From Paragordius varius (Eukaryota > Nematomorpha), in assembly GCA_964247055.1 (NCBI GenBank), contig OZ176054.1, forward strand, positions 3,534,001 through 3,598,000: 64,000 bases of DNA, in the 5' to 3' direction. How positions within the stretch are numbered: the first letter of the stretch is position 1; the number at the start of each line of letters is the position of its first letter. A program made the translations under genes and the position numbers. This document shows, piece after piece, positions 25,912 through 39,700 of this stretch. Below the pieces are notes generated by a model. That model was not told where the DNA came from and searched no databases. It worked only from the letters and a program-made list of their open reading frames with translations.

Positions 25912-26173
25912 AGTAATATTTGTATTATATAAGCTTCCAATTTATGTACAATTGTTATCCTAAAATATATTATTCATTATTATTATTGAGTATTTTCAAA
26001 ATTTATCTTATTAAATCATAATTGAAACCTATTTTAATACATGAGAGATTTAATTCCAAGTTTTAATAATTCTCTGGAATTAATATATAATAAGGTTAGA
26101 ATTTTTTTTATTTGAACATATAATGTTTTAAAGTATTCCTTAATTGTTAAATTATTTATTTTAATATCAATAG

Positions 26174-27955
26174 GGTCAGAAAGATGAATACCGCATTGGA
26201 AAACATATTGAATCTTCTGATCTTGATGCAATCGAAAGCCTTCTTCTTATCAGTCAATATAATCGTAACGTTTATAAACAAAAAACTTTATGGGCTCGGC
26301 ACTGGGAAATGGATTCCAACACTAGCAATTCATCATCAGAGGAATATCTAACAGTTGATAACCCTGATTATCTCTCTCTACATAAGGTTTTATATTTTTC
26401 TTTTTGAAAGGAAGGCTATTTAATATATTGATTCGTTTTCTAATTATTTTTATTTAAATTTGACATACAGGATATTCTGTCCCATAAATTCCAATGCATG
26501 AAAATGCCTCAGCAACCAATCACATCCTCTCAAACTTCTATGAAATCTTTAAACTGTTCCCAGTTAACTGATTTTAATAACAATATACACCCGATAACCC
26601 CGGCCGATAAAATTATTAAATCAAACCTTACCCGATACAGAAATATAGCTCCAAAACCTCCTGTATCTAACTTTGTTCCATCTATTCCAAATTTTATTGA
26701 TAATGATAGCCATGATACCCCTGTGATACCTCAATTTTCTTGTGAAGATCAAATTTCAAATGATACCCCCACTTTAGCTAATAATCAATTAAGTCCAGAA
26801 AATTTGTCCCAACTCATTTCGATTAATGGGAATGTATATATACAATTATTAATACCGACTTGTACCACTTTGTTGCCTTTTGATGCTTCTCAAGCAACTT
26901 CAAATGATAATTCTCAAACTCCGTCACCGATTTTCAACAACCAAGTTGCTGATGACCAGCATTTTGCTACTTACAATGATAAAATATTTTCTTTGGCTCG
27001 TTCCAAAAATCATGTTTGTCCCTATGAAGGATGTGGAAAATCGTACTTTAAAAGCTCTCACCTAAAGGCTCATGAAAGAATACATACCGGTAAAATATTT
27101 ATATATATAGTTTTTTGAGGTAACACTGCAAATAAATGCAGTCGACTACCACAGGCTGATTTTAAACAAAAGTCTTTAAAACCAATTTGGCATAATTTAA
27201 GTTGTTAGATGTGATTAGTCTGATCATTGTTTAATGTTTTATTAATTATATAGGTCTACTTATTTGAAAATAATTTATGGATAATGCTAAATTATTAAGT
27301 CTAGAATAATTTAAGATGTAAATATTAGCAAGTTTTTTAATTTAAACGCTAAAAGCTTAACAGGCTGGCCTGGTTTATTTGTCCCAATTTTGACATAAAC
27401 GATATAATGATATGTTTTAACCTATTATAAATAGGTGAAAAACCTTTCCTTTGTACCTGGGCAGATTGTGGTCGCCAATTTGCGCGCTCTGATGAATTAT
27501 CTCGACATAGGAGGACGCACACTGGTGAAAAAAAGTTTGATTGTCCGCTGTGTGGAAGAAAATTTATGCGTTCCGATCATTTATCCAAGCATGTTAAACG
27601 ACATGCCAAACGAAAGATGAATAATGCATTCCACATATCTGCTAATAATTCAAAAAATGCACTCCCTCATGATGAAAACGCTTCTTGTTTATTAGAATCG
27701 GAGGTAATCACCGATGATGTTGCCATGGAAACGACAATGATCACCTTACCAAATTTTGGGATGGAATCGCAAATTAGTCAAAATTATTCTTTAAATGAGG
27801 ATACGTCTGATAAAAATATAATTTTGAGTGCTAGTTGTCCTACCAACCACCAGTGTAATAATAATTTTACTTATGATTTTTCCACATCGAAATTTCCTAA
27901 AATATCTGTGAAAAATCCAAATCTATATGAATATTCATTGTTATCTGTATGTTAA
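26174..27955 (+). CDS. KLF10/KLF11 (TIEG)-like zinc-finger transcription factor, 5' end incomplete
   Basis: Three exons, 26174-26386, 26471-27089 and 27435-27955, join in phase. The first carries [14 protein letters not shown], matching the Sin3-interacting repression helix of TIEG proteins (DFEAVEALMSMS type). The middle region is Pro/Asn/Ser-rich with HPITPAD, which recalls the PLTPVSD block of KLF10/11. Three C2H2 fingers follow: [41 protein letters not shown] and [19 protein letters not shown], with TGEK-type linkers; the splice junction lies in the first linker. Finger residues [14 protein letters not shown] and RSDHLSK predict binding to GC or CACCC boxes. A C-terminal tail of about 115 residues follows the fingers. 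The exon with the true start codon was not identified. Expected role: nuclear repressor recruiting Sin3 and HDAC. Confidence 0.88.
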
Positions 27956-28046
27956 TATAAATAATTGAAAATATTCTGATGTATATCTTATGCAATTAAT
28001 ATAATAAATATCTTAATCGTATTATACAATTATTTGACTTCTATTA

Positions 28047-28052
28047 AATAAA
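28047..28052 (+). terminator. Poly(A) signal AATAAA of the KLF10/11-like gene
   Basis: An AATAAA hexamer in a GT-richer context lies 92 bp after the stop codon of the zinc-finger gene. The downstream sequence (gtttccgttgctttacgg) is U/GU-rich as expected. Confidence 0.5.
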
Positions 28053-28429
28053 GTTTCCGTTGCTTTACGGTATATTCAGGTTGTTTAAAGTAAACAAAAG
28101 ATTATGATATGAAAAGATTGGTTTTTCGAAAGTTATGAAATGGCGATATTTATATTAGCCTCGATTTTATCCTAAACCGATTCTTTTCAGCTTTTACATA
28201 AATTTAGCTTATATAACCTTTGATCATACACATTTTTCTTAAATGGATCTTTATAACTCACTAATGCTATTCATCATTAATTAGAGTCATGTATCGTTAA
28301 ATTTATCAAAAAAATTTAAATGGGTATTGTTAAAGAATGGGAAAACATTAAATTCAATATTTCATTGTATTTTTTTAAACACTTGGAGACAACCTAATCA
28401 TTTCGATCCTTCGATTCTTGGGATCGGTG

Positions 28430-29720
28430 GTGACCTTAATAGTCCTGTTTAAAATTAAATATTTCAAAAAGGGATAAATTGAAACCAACCTAAAAATTAT
28501 AACATCGAACCTGTTATAAAAAAAAGATTTACTAAAAAAACTTGCTAATGTCCATATGTTCCTATATGTTCTTGGAAATATTGCTTCAAAACCAAAAAAT
28601 TGTTCTATGGCGGCGAATTTTTTAGGGCTTAAAACTTTTCTTAACAACTCATTTAAATAACCCCCTTTACTAAAATATTTTTTTAAAGGGTAATAAATAT
28701 TTTAGGCCCTTATTGAACTCACAAAGTCTCATAAATTTTCTGAAATTTGGCTCCAAAGGCATGCTGTATCGATATAGTCAAGCATTTTTACGCGGGTAAC
28801 CCCCTACCCAGAGCCTATTTAACCGCTAATTTAAAAAATCGGCTCGACCTAATTTTTTGTCTTTTTACGGGTAATATTTCAGGCCCTTATAAAACTTATA
28901 TGGCATGATTTCTGAAAATTAAATCCTAAACGACGCAATTTTTATATGGTGGCGCAGTTTTAGGCGGGTAGCTCACTACCCAGAGGCCAATATCAAAAAG
29001 ACGTTTGATAATATTTTTTGCCTTTATATGGGAATACCTGGAATCGTCATTCATTCCATATGCTCTTAATAGTTTATAGAAGAATGGCTTCAAAACTAAA
29101 TAATGGTTCAATGATAGGGCATTTTTTAGGGCGTAAAGCGCTATTTAACCCATAATTTAAAAAAACGCCTCGACTTAATTTTGCCTTTTTACGGGTAATA
29201 TTTCAGGCTCTTATAAAACCTATATGGCCTGATAAGTTTTCTGAAAATTAACTCCTAAACAACGCAATGATATGGTGGCGCAGTTGTAGGCGGATAGCTC
29301 CCTACCCAGAGGCTGATACAAAAAAGCGCCCGATTAAAATTTTTGCCTTTTTACGGAGAATACCTGGAATCATGATTGATTCCATATGCTCTCATTCGTT
29401 TGCCTCAAAATTAAAAAATTCTATGATAGCGCATTTTTTAGGGCGTAAAGGGCCTCTTTAAAAGCTAATTCAAAAAAAAACCGCTCGACTTAAATTTTTG
29501 CCTTTTTACGGGTAATTTTTTAAGCAGCTAATGAACTCATGGCCTGAGAGGTTTTTTGAAATTTAGCCCCAAAGGCAATTTTAGTATGACGGGTCAGTTT
29601 TTAGCGGGTATCTCCTTACCCAGCAGCTATCATCAAAGAAACGCTTGACTAAAGTTTTTGTCTTTTAACAGAGAATACCTGAAATCCTCATTAAATTAAG
29701 TTCTCATACTTTGGGCGAAA
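28430..29720. repeat. Satellite-like tandem repeat with two alternating units of about 160 bp
   Basis: A dimer of about 320 bp repeats roughly four times, with more decay at the left. Markers recur: ctacccagagg-type blocks near 28806, 28977, 29302 and 29617; gcctttttacggg near 29187 and 29502; ttccatatgctct near 29053 and 29381; and a cattttttagggcgtaaa block near 29120 and 29432. Unit a carries the ggcgcagtttt and acccagagg blocks; unit b carries aatacctggaatc and ttttttagggcgtaa. Both units start with a related ttacggg(t)aat block. The short ORFs here are by-products. No coding role is seen. Confidence 0.82.
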
Positions 29721-29734
29721 AATAAATTTAAATA

Positions 29735-30090
29735 ATTATTTTGTGAACTTAATTTTTTTGAAAAAAGTGGCACTTTACAGGGGGGGCGGAAAAGAGGGCC
29801 TAAATTAAAAAAGCCTGCCAACTATTATCGGCGCAATCGAAAAAAAGTAAAAAAAATCATATTTTAAATGATCCAACACGTTTTCCGAAAAATTGTCTGA
29901 AAGACACTATTTTTGTGGACTTGTGATATCAAAAAAATTCGTTTTTTACGGGTGGGCCGAACTTGGGGCCCAATTCAAAAAATTGGCGAAGCTATTGTCG
30001 GGGTATTCATTAATGATTATGTTTTTTCGATATTTGGATTTAAATGAGTACACCAGTTTTCCGGAAACAGATCACAAAGCCACCACTTTC
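29735..30090. repeat. Second tandem repeat: two units of about 172 bp
   Basis: Unit 1 begins tttgtgaactt near 29741 and unit 2 begins tttgtggactt near 29912. Shared blocks in order are a gggggg or gggtggg run, ggccYaa, ctattRtcgg, tcatattt or attatgttt, and ttttccgRaaa with gacac or cacaaagccac. It follows directly on the satellite block but has a different sequence. Confidence 0.65.
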
Positions 30091-30429
30091 CATTTTTATG
30101 AATATATAGATTATTATTATATATAAAAATAATGTAGACAGGTCAGCTTTAATAAATTTTTCACTAGAGGTTTAACAATAAATAAAAGTAATATGAGTTA
30201 TTTTGTAAAGAATCTTCTTTTATATTGCGGTGCATCAACACTGCATCCAAAATCAGGGCTTATAATAAAATAACCTGTTGAAATATATGTAATCTGATAG
30301 AAAATGTAGTGATTTGTCATGAAGTTTTTGATATAACACTACATTCCATTTTCATTTCTTTGTCCTAGTTTACATAAACGGGTAGTTATTTGCATGTCGT
30401 CATATTATACATTTATTTGCCTGTGCATT

Positions 30430-30610
30430 AGAATTTAAAAAATTTATGGAAAAAAATGTCGGTATAAAAATTTAAGACGAGAATTTATTACAACTTTATA
30501 TCTTTTGAAAAAATTTATCTGCATAATGCGCTTAAAGGTTAAAGCAAGCATATTTTCGGCTATATACTTTAAGTACTTTTTAAGATATAATCAAATTCTA
30601 AATCTCTCCA
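30430..30610 (+). repeat. Dispersed AT-rich repeat copy
   Basis: Contains aaaaatttatggaaaaaaat, gacgagaatttattacaact, gcataatgcgcttaaaggtt and agcatattttcggct in the same order as the copies at 845-1012 (inverted), 56130 and 57760. Confidence 0.45.
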
Positions 30611-31072
30611 GCATATAAAATTAACCTTAAAGTTATTTACTTTTTTATGTGCTTCATATCTAAAATTGGCAAAATTTACGAACATTTTGTTAAATAAAAT
30701 TTTTTTAGTGAAAGTTAAATGCTTAGTTCAAAAATTATCTTTAAAATATATCATTACCTAGAAAAAGCAAAACTATATTTTTTAAAAAATGAAATTTTTA
30801 AGATGTGAGCTTCCAAAGTCTTAAGTTTTTACCTTTCTAAAATGGGGTTTCCTCAAAATAAACGGAAAAATGCCTGGATTGGCTTTGATAATTTTAAATA
30901 TGTACACTAAATTTTAATAACAAAAAATATATTTATTAAAAAATGCATGCTTATTAGAAAAATTTAATATTTAGTAATATTTTGTGTGAGCGCCCTTCAT
31001 ACATTTTTAGACATGATGAAAACGGTATAAAAAGGCTTTTAGATATTATAAAAACATTTTTGCCATATCTAA

Positions 31073-31588
31073 CACTTTGATTCTAATTGGGGTATAAAAA
31101 TACCCCAGACTTTATTTAAGTTTATGTTTTTAAAAGACTACTGAAAGAAACGGTTCCAATTTAAATTTATGATTCTATCCCAAAAAATTATATAAATACG
31201 ACGAAATATCTAAATAAAATTTTGAAAAAAACTACATCGATGCCATTTTTGTTTTGCAATATTTTCTCAAAATATCACGTTTATTTTATTTTAAAGCTAA
31301 AATTAAAGCTAATTTTTTATTTAAATTACATCTATCATTAATATAAGCAGAAAAAGTGGCTATTTGTTTATTTTAAATTTAGCTAAGGCACACATGTCAG
31401 GTTGACTAAATTTTTACCTTAAAATTAGTAATATCCAGTTTTTTTGAATAACCCTTTTTATATATTTCAGCTAATTAATGTTAAATTGAAGGCAAATATT
31501 TGCCATTGTTTCATCTCATTCCATATATTTTAAATTATTTAATTTTAAACAGGAGTAGGGTATCCAACTACCCCAATTTAAATCAAAC
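31073..31588 (+). mobile_element. Hairpin-ended non-autonomous element, copy 2
   Basis: Left end cactttgattctaattgggg with hairpin ggggtataaaaatacccc; right end with hairpin ggggtatccaactacccc (shown on the inverted strand as gggtatccaactacccc) and ccaatttaaatcaaa. The interior aligns with 18489-19039 through aaacggtYccaatttaaatt, ttgatgccatttttgttttg-type and catgtcaSgttgactaaatt blocks. Confidence 0.8.
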
Positions 31589-33711
31589 TAAAAGGAATGT
31601 GTTGTACAAGTAATAATGATGCTGAACATTTCCATGGCTTCAGAAATTTAATAAGATCAATTTATTTAAATTTTGGAGAATTTTCAAAATTTATAATTAA
31701 CATAAATTCTTAGTCGAAAGACCATTTAATTCAAACTTCTAAGGTGAGAGGAATTCAGCATTATCAGGAATAGAAAAAGTCTTTTTAAAATGTTTTAAAG
31801 CGTTATTTTACCGATTCCATCATGCACAAATATATTATTAAATATGTTCCAAAAAAAATTTGCAGAAAAAGTACGCTTTAATAAAATATTTGGTTGATAC
31901 TAATTAGCATATATTTGAAATTTTCATCTCATAATTGGCATTTTTGCGTTAAAGGCTAATTTAGAAGCGCAAAATTTAAGGGCTCTACGACACCGCTTTT
32001 GCAAATTAAAATTTCTTTAGATTATTTTTGCTTTTTATAGGTATGGTATATTTTAAGGATATTTTTAGAAATGAAATTTAGTTACCACCAAAAAAATTTT
32101 ATCTATAAAAATGTACCCGAATTTTGCCATTTTCGATAAGGAGCAGTTACCACAAATGTGTAAATACTTCTTAAGTACCAAAACCAAAAGTACCATGTAA
32201 ATCGCGATACAATTCCCTATTAGAGCATATATATTTCATCATGTTATTTTTTATACCATATTTAAAATTTGATAAACCAATTATTTTAACATTTAATTTA
32301 TTTTTCTAGATGTGATGACATTTTGGCGTAGTTCCTCCCAAAGGATTCAGTAGTAATCGAACTACTTTAAAAGTGTTTATGGTATATAATTAAACTCTAT
32401 TTTCCTATTCTAAAAAATAGAGTTTCCAAGTTTTTTAACTCATGAGTCTAAAATTCAGATAGCTTAAACTGATTGAATCGAAAATATGAGTAAATATAAT
32501 ATATATAAAAAATTATCTGGTGATTTGCGGTAAAAACCAAAGTTTATTTGCATATTTTTTAACTATATATTATACATTTATGTTTTTGTATTCAAGATTT
32601 AAAAAAATAAAAAAATAATGGGGTGAAAGGTGTGAAATGAAAGTTTTACTATTTTACTTTGATTAAAAAAATTATTTGCATCATGTGCCTAAGAGGCTAG
32701 AAAAAACATATAATTCGCAATGAAATTTTTAAGATTTTTAAATTTATGATTTATAAACAACTACACCCAAAAGTCATTAAAAATATTAAAGTTGTAAATT
32801 GTTGAGTATTATCGAATTATATAGTCTGTTTTCATAATCTTTTAAAGCGTTTTTATACATCCATCATGCTTCAAAATATTAAAGTAGACTTCAATAAAAA
32901 TTTGCTGAAAAATGAATAAAAGGGATAATTTTTTAAATATTTTAGTTGATGTCGGCATACAATAATTTTTTTTGATCTAGCCCATTTTAAGAGGGAAAAA
33001 ATTTGGGATTTTCGAAACCCTCTAAAGATATTACATATGTTATGTTGTATTTAAGTTATATTTTTGAAATCAACGTAGCTTTTATAGCTATCTTTAAAAA
33101 TCAAATTTTTTTTCTTAAGGACAACTTACCACATTCATACTCTTATATCACTCGTTAGAACCAAACCAACCATGATAACCCTGATCTATGGACACTGTGT
33201 AAATGGTCTGGGGTCTCTAATTACCTCCAATTTTATGATGTGTTTATAACAGATTTTAAGTTTTAATACTCTCCATAAAGATAATATGTTTATAGTAATA
33301 ATAAATAAAATCTTTTCAAATAATCGTTAGAAGCTCTTGGGAAAATATTCCAAAATATATTCTACACATAATTTAAAGGTAGTTAAGTGTTAAATGAGGA
33401 ATAAAGTTTTTCATAAAAACAAGGTATATCAAAAAATAAAATTGTACATAATTATGTTATATTACCAAAAATTGAAAATATATTTAATGGAACGATTTAG
33501 AGCATATGTTTTTCATTTAACATAAAGACAGAATTTCAACCATCAATTAATTCGATCGGTTTAACAAATGCCTTTTAACAGAATATTAGATCCTAACCTT
33601 TAAATATGGTATTATCAATTTAATATTTAGAGAAAGCATTTATTATTTTATTATAAAATTCTTATATTAATGAATAAATACCCATAATATGGATTTTGAT
33701 TTGCATAAACA

Positions 33712-36700
33712 ATGAAATTATCTTCGTCTCATCATCATCCACATAGTCATAATTTAGCAGTTCCTAACAGCCATCATGCACAATCAACTAATAACAATAA
33801 TAAAGGTAATCAGGTTCCAGATCCGTCAAATATAACATTAGGTAAAAATGGAGGACCTATGCCCTCAAACTTTCCTGCTGCCCTACCTAGTTCGTCTTCG
33901 GGAGGTTCCTCTAACGTTCTCGTGGTTGGTGAATTCTTTAGGGTTGGTAAGAAAATTGGTTGTGGTAATTTTGGTGAACTTCGACTTGGAAAGAATCTGA
34001 TTAATGGTGAGCATGTTGCTATTAAACTTGAACCAGTCAAAAGTCGTGCACCTCAATTGCATTTAGAGTACCGTTTTTACCAAATGCTCCAAGCCACATA
34101 TATAATACACTTGGTAGATTCCTCAACCAAACACTTGTATCAATTGCCTGCCCATAATCATCGATTGTTTGATAATAATTTCTATCCTATCTCGCATCCC
34201 GAGAAAGAATTTTACAAGGAAGCTGCTTTAAAATATTCCGCGGATAAAAATTCTGCAACAAACTCAAACTTACCCCTGCCTGTCACATCATCCTGTCCGA
34301 TAGGTATTACATTTTATGTCCCTAAAATAGGTTTTACATTAATTTACATAGTCTATAAGAAATAATACTGTTTAACACTGAATCCTTTTTAGCTCACTTA
34401 TTCAAAATTTGATTTGCCAATTTATACCAATATATATCTATATCTATATATAAGCTGGTTAAAAACAAGTTTTAATTTTTTCCAAATGTTGAATAAAATT
34501 GTTTTGGGTTTTTATTATATTCTTTGTTGGTAAAAAAAAGAAATAAATTTTGAACCTAAATGTTTTTAATAAAATGTTAACCTGCATATGTTTTAATTAT
34601 TTTACTTGTTGATGAAATTAAAAACAACCGTGAAAACTAATTATATATTGATTTTAATAGTTTTCCTTTTAAACAATACTTTCAGTATTATTGAGTTACA
34701 GAATAAATTATCCAAATATTCGAACATTTCCTTGTCCTTACTCTTTATAAAGTGTCTCTAACCAGCTAGTTTATGATAATTTATTCTGTACTGTCCATAT
34801 TTCTTCCATAATCCTTATTATATGGTGAAATGTGGACAAGCTAATAAAAAATATCTATTTAATTATAATACAGTATAAATATTTAGATTTATATTAATTT
34901 TTGAAAGTTAGGGAACTCTCTCATTATATATATTTATTTGGTTTAAAATTGATTGAAAAAATTGTTATTTGGTTTCTTCCTTACAAACCCTATTTTATTT
35001 TATAATTTTAACAGAGTTTTTGTCATTTAGAAACATTTTCCTTGTGTAATGTTAGTCAATCGCATTTTCGACAATAAATATTATTCCTTATATCACGTTT
35101 GCTAAAATTACATTTACAGAAATCGCCCAAAAATATTTAACAAAAAAGAATATATCTTTTAACACAAATATTATTGCCTATTGCTCGTCGGTAGGAATAA
35201 AAAAATATTCTTATGAATTAACTAGAAAATGGCGTAATATTAAAACGACTCTTTGTACGTTAATATTTGTCCATAAAAATATATAATTTATATATGATTA
35301 AAGATCATATTCCACGTATAATGGAATAATTTTTTTTTAACCTTAACAGGTAAATTTTACAAAAATACAGGATGAATGAGTATTCATTGCTAACTTTTCA
35401 TTAATTATTTAGCTTTTTTGGAAAAGGGCTATTGACTTTGGTTTTTACGACTATTATTATTAGTCATTAATAATTTTTTTCGCTATATCTGCTGTCTGGC
35501 AATATTTAATATAAAAAAGCTAGCAATTTATACTTAATTACACTTTAACTTTAAAAACAAATTAATTTGACTGTTATCTATCTATCAATTATTTTTTTAT
35601 AAAGGTATTCCACACGTTTACTACTTTGGCCATTGTGGAAAGTATAATGCCCTTGTTATGGAACTGCTAGGTCCTAGCCTAGAGGACCTGTTTGATATTT
35701 GTGATCGCACCTTTTCCCTCAAAACGGTGCTCATGATAGCCCGACAGTTAATTACACGCCTGGAATATGTTCATAGTCGCAGGTTAATATACCGTGACAT
35801 AAAACCCGAAAACTTTTTGATTGGTCGTAGACGGTCAATTTACTCGGCGGCGGCCATGTTGTCGTCCGAAAATGTGGATGTGGGAACGAGTACTAATACT
35901 GTGCCTTTACCTACAACAACGAATGTTGCGCCACTCAGGGCCGACAAAATAATTCATATCATTGGTAAAATATGTTTTTGATTCTTAACTTGTGAACAAA
36001 ATTTAAAGTTGTATCTTTTATTACGACAAGACATATCCAAAATTTGTAACTTTTATTTGAATTAACAGGATAAAAATCTTTTGCATCGCCCGGTTATAAT
36101 ACGCTAATTCTATATTAATAATATTTTATATTTGTTTGTTTTATAATTTAGTAAAAATTTGTTGTCCATAATTAATTGCACATAAAGAAGAAAGTGGAGT
36201 CTATATATCCTCATTTTAAAATTATCAACTGGAGCGTATATAAATGACTCCTCTATCTTCTTTTGTATTACTTGAGTTAATTATAAATAAAAGTCATGTA
36301 TTTGTGGCAATATAATTGTGTAAGAACATTACAATATAATAAATATTAATTAAAAAATATTTCTTTACCCCGGCAATTTTAATATTCTACAAATTTGAAC
36401 GTTTAAAAATATATAAATACATTTAATATCATCATTTTATACTACATGTCGGGTTTTGAACTATATGGAAAAAAATCAACTTCATCTTTTTGGTTATATA
36501 CCGATAATAAGGCACTGAATACTAGAATCATTAATTTCTAAAAATAAATTTTAAAATTTAGCATCCAATTTTATTAATGATCATCATTTTTTACCCTATT
36601 TTTTTCAAAAAAAATTTTGGGTTAATAAAAGCGATCACACAGTCACGCTTATAAATGCATTCATAACGGTTAGATATAACCAACTAGTTTTGTTACTGGT

Positions 36701-39700
36701 AATTATAAGATTAAAGACTTATATATCTTTTCCCCCCATTATAATAACGTTTTTCTTATGAAGTTTAAAAGGTTTTCAGACGCTACTTGAAAAACATTGT
36801 CACAGGGATAAGAAATACATTTTCAACTTTATTTGATTTATTTACACATATTTTATCGCAAATATGATGATATAGATTTTGGTCTTGCCAAAGAATACAT
36901 AGACGCTGATACTGGAAAACACATTCCATACCGCGAACACAAAAGTTTGACTGGTACGGCACGCTATATGAGCATTAATACGCACCTGGGCAAAGAACAG
37001 AGTCGACGCGATGACTTAGAAGCCCTGGGCCACATGTTTATGTACTTTTTGCGTGGAAGTTTACCTTGGCAAGGTCTTAAAGCTGACACGCTTAAAGAAA
37101 GGTATGCGCTAACATTTTTTAGACCTAGATTAAAATGATAATTTGAATTTTCGCAAAACAAGAGCTTTAAATTTAACTATATCCGATGCATGACAGGATC
37201 TCTATTAATGATTGAACGTAAAACAAAAGATTCTTGATAAAAATTAAAGAGAATTGCAAAAGTATATTACAGATATACAAACGTAAAATATATAATATCC
37301 ATTTGGTTTTTCTTTATTGTTTTTTTTCGTTTAGTGGTAATAGGTGCCTTTCACCCTAAGATTGTCATGTATAATTTTTTACCTGTATGAGTTTTGCCTA
37401 AATACTTAAATATTTAAGTAATTATTCGATTTTATCTAATCTGATATGTGATAAAATTTGTAGTATTAATAATGTATTTTTTTGCAATTCCCAAGTTTAA
37501 AAATCGGTGCTACCATTTAAATTTAAAAAGTGAAGTGAAAGCAAACATATTTCCTCTTTTTTAATTTAATTGATTGTTTTGGCTTAAAAAATATTTCTAA
37601 ATCATCGCTAACTATCTATATATTTGTTTGTCGTATAGATACCAAAAGATTGGTGATACGAAACGTGCTACACCCCTTGAAGTATTATGTGCCTATCACC
37701 CCGATGAATTTGCCACATACCTCAGATATGTGCGGAGATTAGACTTTTTTGAAACTCCTGATTATGCATACCTCCGTTCTCTATTTGAGTAAAACCTTTA
37801 TATTTAGTTAGCCACCTTGTATAATCAACAAAAATATAATGTTCTAAGGAATTATTCTTCTTTTAGAAATAAAAGTATCGTTTATTGCTATATATATATA
37901 TATATATATATATGAAAATTTCTCACTAATTAAAGTTATACTTAATATTGAAAGAAGAGTACAATAGAGTATGTTAAACACGTTACAACTAAGGTGAAAA
38001 ATGGATCAAGTATTATTACTTATACATTTAAATAATAAAAAGTTTTCAATTTGGATTTATGTATAATATCAAAAAAGATATTTTTCATAATTTACTCTGT
38101 TGTGCTAAATATATTGGCCTATAATTGAATTTGCTTTATATTAATGATTTTATAGAATCTGCATTTAATTGTAAGAGAAAAATAAAATATTTGAGAAAAA
38201 AATGGCTTATAGTCGATTTGTATTTTTTCATTTATTGGCAACTAATAATCGAAATTTTACTTATATGTAAGTTTAATTTTTCGTTTTCCTCTTTAAGTGT
38301 TTGCGATGCCCCTGTATAAAACTTACTTTTCGGAAAAAATAATGATTTTTTTGGGTAATTCTTGGACATATACAGGTGTAATATTCGCTATTCATAAAAA
38401 AATATTTTTGCGCTAAAAATAGGTCCACTGTTTTTCTGGCTCCGCCATTTAGGCCGGGTCTTATCAACACATTGTCAGTATTTAAGGATTATTAATAGCA
38501 ACATTTGTATAACTATTACCTTTAAAGAATATTATATTCTAAACGGTAAATAGACTCATAAATATATTTGTGGGGAAAAATCAAATAATAAAAAAATAAT
38601 GTCAGCAGACGAACAATTTCACCTATCGAAATTGCCAAAACAATCACGTGATTGTTTATCATAAAGTTTAAAATATGCAGTTACAAACAAATAAGTAATA
38701 ACATGGCCATCCAAAAAAGTTTAATTTATGTAAGTGTATATAATTTATATGATGCAAAAACAATATAGTGATCTCTTTGTCCGACGCGGTTTCCATGACG
38801 ATGGTATCTTTGATTGGACCGACAAACAATCATCTTCGTCCACAAACACCGCCTCCAATACCAATAATTTGAATGTAAATGCAAATCCACCACAATCATC
38901 ACAAACTACTACTAATCACCCTTCTCATGCACATGTGATTCAACAACGAGCACTTACGACAGACCTAATAACCACATCAACGCAACATAATACTAATGCC
39001 AACAACAATTTGTTGCTCGGGGAACCTAGTGGATCCAAAGATCCGCTTGTGTCCGTTGCCACGGTAACGACGACCATTGCCGGTAGCAACAGCACTAAAC
39101 TTTTGTTACTGCCTAAAAGTAGTGGAGCTGCGGCCGGAGTCCAGACCGCTGCGATCTCCTCAACTTCAACGACACTGGGAGGTTTGGTTGGCGCGCGGAA
39201 ACTTACAAATCAACTGCCACCCTACCAAGCCTTGGGGGCGCCACCCATCTCTTCATCCATGTCTGCAAATCACGCCAAAAGTATAATATTATATATATAG
39301 GGCATAAAATAATTTTTTTCTTTGATGTTATGCTATCTGGCAATCTTAAATGAAAAATAAAAATAGGGTCACGTTATTTCTCACTTTCAATAAATGAGTG
39401 CGTCATACTCGAATTATATTCATTTTTTCATATTGTCAACAATATTCACCGTAGAAATAATTAAAAATATCCAAGACATAAAAGCATGCTGCCTAAGGAA
39501 AAATACTTATCCCCATCATGCAATGATAGTTAGAAAATTACACTAAATATTGATGTATCGTCTTTGTGTAATGGCTAGCCAATGTATCCGTATAGAAGCT
39601 GCCTGTAATATTTGCGATCCTGCAAGGCGTTATCATCAAGGTTGGCAACACTTAAATCATTATTTATTGTTTTTTCCCAGTTAAATGTTGGTCTGCCCCA

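Larger units (their letters stand above)
30091..33711. other. Intergenic DNA before the CK1 gamma gene
   Basis: No gene was recognised. It holds a dispersed repeat copy (about 30430-30610), the hairpin-ended element at 31073-31588, and further AT-rich sequence at 31850-33130 with weak similarity to the same dispersed repeats (cccattttaagagggaaaaa near 32980 and a related block near 43755). Confidence 0.5.

Noticed and set aside
28375-29461. Short ORFs on both strands across the satellite block
   Set aside because: They arise from the repeat units and are not conserved between units.
28430-29720. Regular repeat that might suggest a CRISPR-like array
   Set aside because: Units are about 160 bp with no short identical repeats separated by unique spacers, and the genome is eukaryotic.
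36964-37161. Minus-strand ORF over a CK1 gamma exon
   Set aside because: Antisense shadow of a strongly conserved kinase exon.
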